The notes beneath the pieces were generated by a model, which was given only the letters and a program-made list of their open reading frames with translations, made no database searches and was not told the DNA's origin. Position numbers and translations under genes: made by a program. A DNA stretch of 64,000 bases. Origin: Pseudomonas sp. UBA1879 (lineage in GTDB: Bacteria; Pseudomonadota; Gammaproteobacteria; Pseudomonadales; Pseudomonadaceae). Below are positions 60,961 through 64,000 of the stretch, piece after piece. The number at the start of each line of letters is the position of its first letter. The stretch's first letter is position 1. The stretch is from contig NZ_DDHJ01000012.1 in assembly GCF_002338065.1 (NCBI RefSeq), positions 7,946-71,945 on the forward strand, in the 5' to 3' direction.

Positions 60961-61614
60961 TTACAAAAACGTGAACACCGATTCCGCCGGCAGACGCGAT
61001 TTCGGCAGTTTGGCGTTGAAGTCGGCCTCACTGCGATAGCCCAGCGAAACCACGACCAGACTGGTGAAGCCTTTTTCGCGCAGGCCGAGTTCCGCATCCA
61101 GCTTTTTGAAGTCGAAGCCTTCCATCGGCGTGGCGTCCAGCTCCAGCGACGCAGCGCCCAACAGCAGCGTGCCCAACGCCAGATAAGTCTGTTTCTCCAT
61201 CCAGTGCTGAACGTCTTTCTGGTCGTACTTGTGCATGTTTACGTAGCCGCGACGGCTGGCGTTCTGTCCGGCCTTGGCCTCGGCGGTCGGGAAACGGCCG
61301 TCTTGCTCTTCCTGCGCCAACACCGCTTGCAGGTGTTCCTCGGTCATCTCGGTGCGGGTGCACAGCACGATGACGTGGGAGGCGCTTAGGATCTTGCTCT
61401 CGTTGTACACGAAACCGCCATCCGCACCTTTGGCGATGCGTGCCTTGCCCTGCTCGTCCGCGGCCACGACGAAATGCCATGGCTGCGAATTGACGGACGA
61501 AGGGCTGTGGCGCAGTTGGTCAAGCAGCGTGTCGAGTGTTTCTTGTGGGATTTTGCGGCTGGTGTCGTAGGCCTTGGCGGTGTAGCGGGATTTGGCGAGT
61601 GCAGTGAGTTGCAT
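60961..61614 (-). CDS. nfsB: NAD(P)H nitroreductase NfsB-like
   Basis: This 217-aa flavin nitroreductase is the same length as E. coli NfsB and shares SRYTAKAYD near the N-terminus, SPSSVNSQPWHFVVA (FMN phosphate region) and the C-terminal KLPKSRLP. It uses FMN and reduces quinones and nitro compounds with two electrons. The start at 61614 has AGGAGA seven bases upstream; longer starts run into the upstream gene. It lies 91 bp downstream of the MDR gene on the same strand. Confidence 0.92.
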   Translation of the reverse strand: MQLTALAKSRYTAKAYDTSRKIPQETLDTLLDQLRHSPSSVNSQPWHFVVAADEQGKARIAKGADGGFVYNESKILSASHVIVLCTRTEMTEEHLQAVLAQEEQDGRFPTAEAKAGQNASRRGYVNMHKYDQKDVQHWMEKQTYLALGTLLLGAASLELDATPMEGFDFKKLDAELGLREKGFTSLVVVSLGYRSEADFNAKLPKSRLPAESVFTFL

Positions 61615-61705
61615 GGCGTTTCTCCTGAACAAACGGGTCGAGCGCGGCACGGAATCGGTGCCGAAAGAGGCACCGAATTTGTCTGCCAACGCCGTGAAAT
61701 GGGGA

Positions 61706-62713
61706 TCAGAAACCTTCGAGGACGATCTTGCCCTTGGCTTTGCCGCTTTCGATGACGGCGTGGGCACGGCGCAGATTTTCGGCGTTGATGGTGCCGAAAT
61801 GTTCGCCCAACGTGGTCTTCAACACGCCTTGATCGATCAGCTTCGCTACGCGATTGAGCAGTTCGTGCTGAGCGATCATGTCCGGGGTCTCATACAACGA
61901 GCGGGTGAACATCAACTCCCAGTGCAACGACAGCGCCTTGCGTTTCATCGGCACCACGTCGAGGGTTTTCGGGTCGTCGATCAACGCCAGCTTGCCTTGT
62001 GGGCGCAGGGCTTCGATCAGTTGCGGGAAGTAGCTGTCGGTGTGGGTCAGGCTGGCCACATGGCTGACCTGGCCGACGCCGATCTTCTCCAGTTGCGCCA
62101 CCAGCGGCTGACTGTGGTCGATGACGTGGTGAGCGCCGAGGTCTTTGACCCACTCCTGAGTTTCCGGACGCGACGCGGTGCCGATCACCGTCAGTTTGGT
62201 CAATTGACGCGCCAGTTGAACGAGGATCGAACCCACGCCACCGCCTGCGCCGATGATCAGCAGGCTGTCGCCTTCACCGCCGCCTTCCTGCACGCCGAGG
62301 CGATCGAAGAGCAATTCCCACGCAGTGATCGAGGTCAGTGGCAGCGCGGCGGTGTGGGCGTTGTCGATGGACTTTGGTTTATGGCCGACGATGCGCTCGT
62401 CCACCAGATGAAATTCGCTGTAATTGCCCGGCCGCGCGATGGAGCCTGCATAGAACACTTCGTCACCCGCTTTAAACAGAGTGACGTCGCTGCCAATTTC
62501 GCGTACCACGCCGACGGCATCCCAGCCTACGACCTTCGGCTCGGTTGCCGCAGAGCCCGCGCGGATTTTGGTGTCCACCGGGTTTACGGAAAGAGCGCGC
62601 ACTTCTACCAGCAGATCACGTGGACCGGGGGTAGGTTTGGGCAGATCCATGTCGATCAGCGATGTCGGGTCTTCGATCGGCAGGCCGTGTTGGGTGAAGG
62701 CAATGGCTTTCAT
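61706..62713 (-). CDS. MDR-family NADPH:quinone/alkenal oxidoreductase
   Basis: This 335-aa medium-chain reductase has the NADPH loop GAGGGVGSILVQLARQL (about residues 155-171) and VGWDAVGVV near the N-terminus. It lacks a catalytic zinc-ligand set despite the usual 'zinc-binding alcohol dehydrogenase' label, so quinone or enal reduction is more likely. It is divergent from a LysR gene and upstream of nfsB: the three look like a redox-stress unit. Confidence 0.87.
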   Translation of the reverse strand: MKAIAFTQHGLPIEDPTSLIDMDLPKPTPGPRDLLVEVRALSVNPVDTKIRAGSAATEPKVVGWDAVGVVREIGSDVTLFKAGDEVFYAGSIARPGNYSEFHLVDERIVGHKPKSIDNAHTAALPLTSITAWELLFDRLGVQEGGGEGDSLLIIGAGGGVGSILVQLARQLTKLTVIGTASRPETQEWVKDLGAHHVIDHSQPLVAQLEKIGVGQVSHVASLTHTDSYFPQLIEALRPQGKLALIDDPKTLDVVPMKRKALSLHWELMFTRSLYETPDMIAQHELLNRVAKLIDQGVLKTTLGEHFGTINAENLRRAHAVIESGKAKGKIVLEGF

Positions 62714-62766
62714 GGCGATTTCTCAAATGAATGAAGGCGAATGTTTCAAGCGTTGGACGCATCTTG

Positions 62767-62786
62767 TTCTTCTCCGTCGATAAGAA
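62767..62786. promoter_or_regulatory. candidate LysR operator
   Basis: TTCTT (62767-62771) and AAGAA (62782-62786) form an inverted pair with ten bases between, in the 115-bp divergent region. This resembles a LysR-type binding site and could serve both directions. Confidence 0.4.
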
Positions 62787-62828
62787 AAACCCGCACAATG
62801 CGCCAACACTTTCACAGCTGGAGTGAAA

Positions 62829-63734
62829 ATGATCCGTATCGATGATCTGGCGCTCTTCATTCGGACTGCCGCGCTCGGGAGTTTTTCCAACGCCGCGCGA
62901 GAAGTCGACCTGCTGCCGGGGCAAGTGGCCGCAGCGATCAAGCGACTGGAACGCGAGCTGGACATTCGGCTGTTCGCCCGCTCCACACGCAGTTTGCGCC
63001 TCACCGCCGAAGGCGAGCAGTACCTGCCGACGGCGCAGACCGTACTCGATGCGTTGAGGGAGGGGCGAGAAAAGCTGCGTCGCGAAAACGCCGAGCTGCG
63101 GGGCACGCTGCAAGTGGCGATGCCATCGGATTTAGGGCGCAACGTGATGCTGGAGTGGCTGACCGGGTTTCGACGGGAGCATCCGGCGTTGAACCTGCGG
63201 CTGTTTGTGTCCGACCAGGTCGCCGATATGTTCCGCGATCCCGTGGATGTGGCCATTCGCAGCGGAGTAATCGAAGACGCCAATTACATCGCGCTGCCGC
63301 TGGCGCCCTGGAATCGCCGAATGCTGGTGGCGTCTCCCGAATACCTGACGCGCAAAGGGCGGCCCAAAGACTCGGAAGACCTGCTGCGCCATGATTGCTT
63401 GCTGTACATCATCCACGGGCGTGTTTATGACAAATGGCCGGTGGGCGGTCGGGTGTTCACAGTGACCGGGCCATTGCTGACCGACGATGCCGACCTCGTA
63501 CGACGTTGGGCCGTGGCGGGCGAGGGCATCGCGTATAAATCCTGGGTCGACGTGCGTGACGATGTGCTGGCCGGACGGCTGGAACTGCTGCTGCCCGACT
63601 ACCACGGCGAACCGGCGCCGGTGAATTTCGTCTATCCCCATCGGCAACAGTATTCCCCGGCAGTGCAGCAGCTGTATTCGATGTTGAAGGGTCGGTTTGC
63701 GGAATTGGAGAAGGGGATGCCAAGGCTGTTGTGA
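62829..63734 (+). CDS. LysR-family transcriptional regulator
   Basis: This 301-aa regulator has an N-terminal winged helix (about residues 1-60: MIRIDDLALFIRTAALGSFSNAA, then REVDLLPGQVAAAIKRLE) and a C-terminal periplasmic-binding-like effector domain of the CrgA/DmlR branch. The ATG at 62829 with GGAG five bases upstream is chosen; the GTG six bases earlier is possible. It is divergent from the MDR-nfsB pair and likely controls it. The inducer is unknown. Confidence 0.92.
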   Translation: MIRIDDLALFIRTAALGSFSNAAREVDLLPGQVAAAIKRLERELDIRLFARSTRSLRLTAEGEQYLPTAQTVLDALREGREKLRRENAELRGTLQVAMPSDLGRNVMLEWLTGFRREHPALNLRLFVSDQVADMFRDPVDVAIRSGVIEDANYIALPLAPWNRRMLVASPEYLTRKGRPKDSEDLLRHDCLLYIIHGRVYDKWPVGGRVFTVTGPLLTDDADLVRRWAVAGEGIAYKSWVDVRDDVLAGRLELLLPDYHGEPAPVNFVYPHRQQYSPAVQQLYSMLKGRFAELEKGMPRLL

Positions 63735-64000
63735 ATCCTCGGCTAATGAAGCCTGCTGGCTCGCAGTTCCCGCCTTTGGCCGTTCGCCGTTGTGAGCAAA
63801 CGGCGGTCCACAGAGGCTTGCTGCAGCGCTTACTGCTACGGAGTGCCAGTCGTACGAAAAATCCCGCCACACCCCGGACCTTGTAGGAGCAGCCGGAGGC
63901 ACGACGGCCGCGAGGGCGGTGTCTCTGTCCGTACTTCCGCGATTCTTCCACCGCTATCGCGGCCGTCCTACCTCCGGCGGCTACTGACACCTGGGCCTCC
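63735..64000. other. terminal intergenic region with REP pair
   Basis: No gene is seen in the last 266 bp. From 63882 to 63986 an inverted pair (TGTAGGAGCAGCCGGAGGC facing CCTCCGGCGGCTACT) of a different REP subtype (GCCGGAGGCACGACGGCC) is present. The rest shows nothing recognisable. Confidence 0.65.
63882..63986. repeat. inverted REP pair, GCCGGAGGC subtype
   Basis: TTGTAGGAGCAGCCGGAGG at 63882 faces TACCTCCGGCGGCTACT ending at 63986, with inner GACGGCCGCGA and TCGCGGCCGTC also paired. This is a second REP subtype in the window. Confidence 0.82.

Noticed and set aside
61592..62734. 380-aa open frame opposite the MDR reductase
   Set aside because: It is antisense to a clear MDR gene and has no family resemblance.

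Overview
The window is chromosomal DNA from a Pseudomonas, probably of the fluorescens/syringae side of the genus rather than P. aeruginosa. The evidence is gene order that follows PAO1 in two blocks (rpoB to ssb; oprG/zinc operon/cnoX/nrdR/rib/thiL/pgpA/ribA/dxs/ispA/xseB), a GTG-started tuf, an OprG porin, a FtnA-type ferritin, and many copies of the GTAGGAGCGAGCTTGCTCGCGA-like Pseudomonas REP family. Species cannot be fixed from sequence reading alone. No rRNA, tRNA, CRISPR array, transposase or prophage gene was seen.

Region 1 (1-24.7 kb) is the transcription/translation core: the 3' part of rpoB, rpoC, the str operon (rpsL-rpsG-fusA-tuf), the fused S10-spc operons (rpsJ to rpmJ, including secY) and the alpha operon (rpsM-rpsK-rpsD-rpoA-rplQ). 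All genes run on the + strand with few gaps. The larger gaps carry good sigma70 promoters (before rpsL, rpsJ and rpsM), terminators (after tuf, rpmJ and rplQ) and several unexplained RNA hairpins (rpoB-rpoC, rpoC-rpsL, rpsN-rpsH).

Region 2 (24.8-33.9 kb) holds a ferritin (FtnA type, without the haem-ligand Met52), uvrA on the - strand, a YajR-like MFS transporter with ssb directly behind it, a TetR regulator with an NTF2-like protein, and a large YbiO-type mechanosensitive channel. The katA gene that lies between rplQ and bfrA/ftnA in P. aeruginosa is absent.

Region 3 (34-47.6 kb) contains the large helicase Lhr, an overlapping pair of short-chain dehydrogenase-fold genes, OprG with a candidate ANR site, a four-gene zinc-limitation operon (ZrgA-like His-rich periplasmic protein, LolD-like ATPase, FtsX-like permease, DUF3299 protein) preceded by a candidate Zur box, a small conserved protein, the thioredoxin-TPR chaperone CnoX, a methyltransferase and a YbaY-like lipoprotein.

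Region 4 (47.7-64 kb) is cofactor and isoprenoid biosynthesis: nrdR-ribD-ribE-ribBA-ribH-nusB-thiL-pgpA, then ribA and a BtuF-like protein, with convergent btuB, then xseB-ispA-dxs on the - strand. The end holds an MDR oxidoreductase and an NfsB nitroreductase divergent from a LysR regulator. Riboflavin, thiamine and cobalamin handling are thus grouped together.

REP palindromes are confined to the second half (33.9 kb onward), where they occupy almost every convergent or loosely spaced intergenic gap. One REP has been duplicated together with the tail of cnoX.
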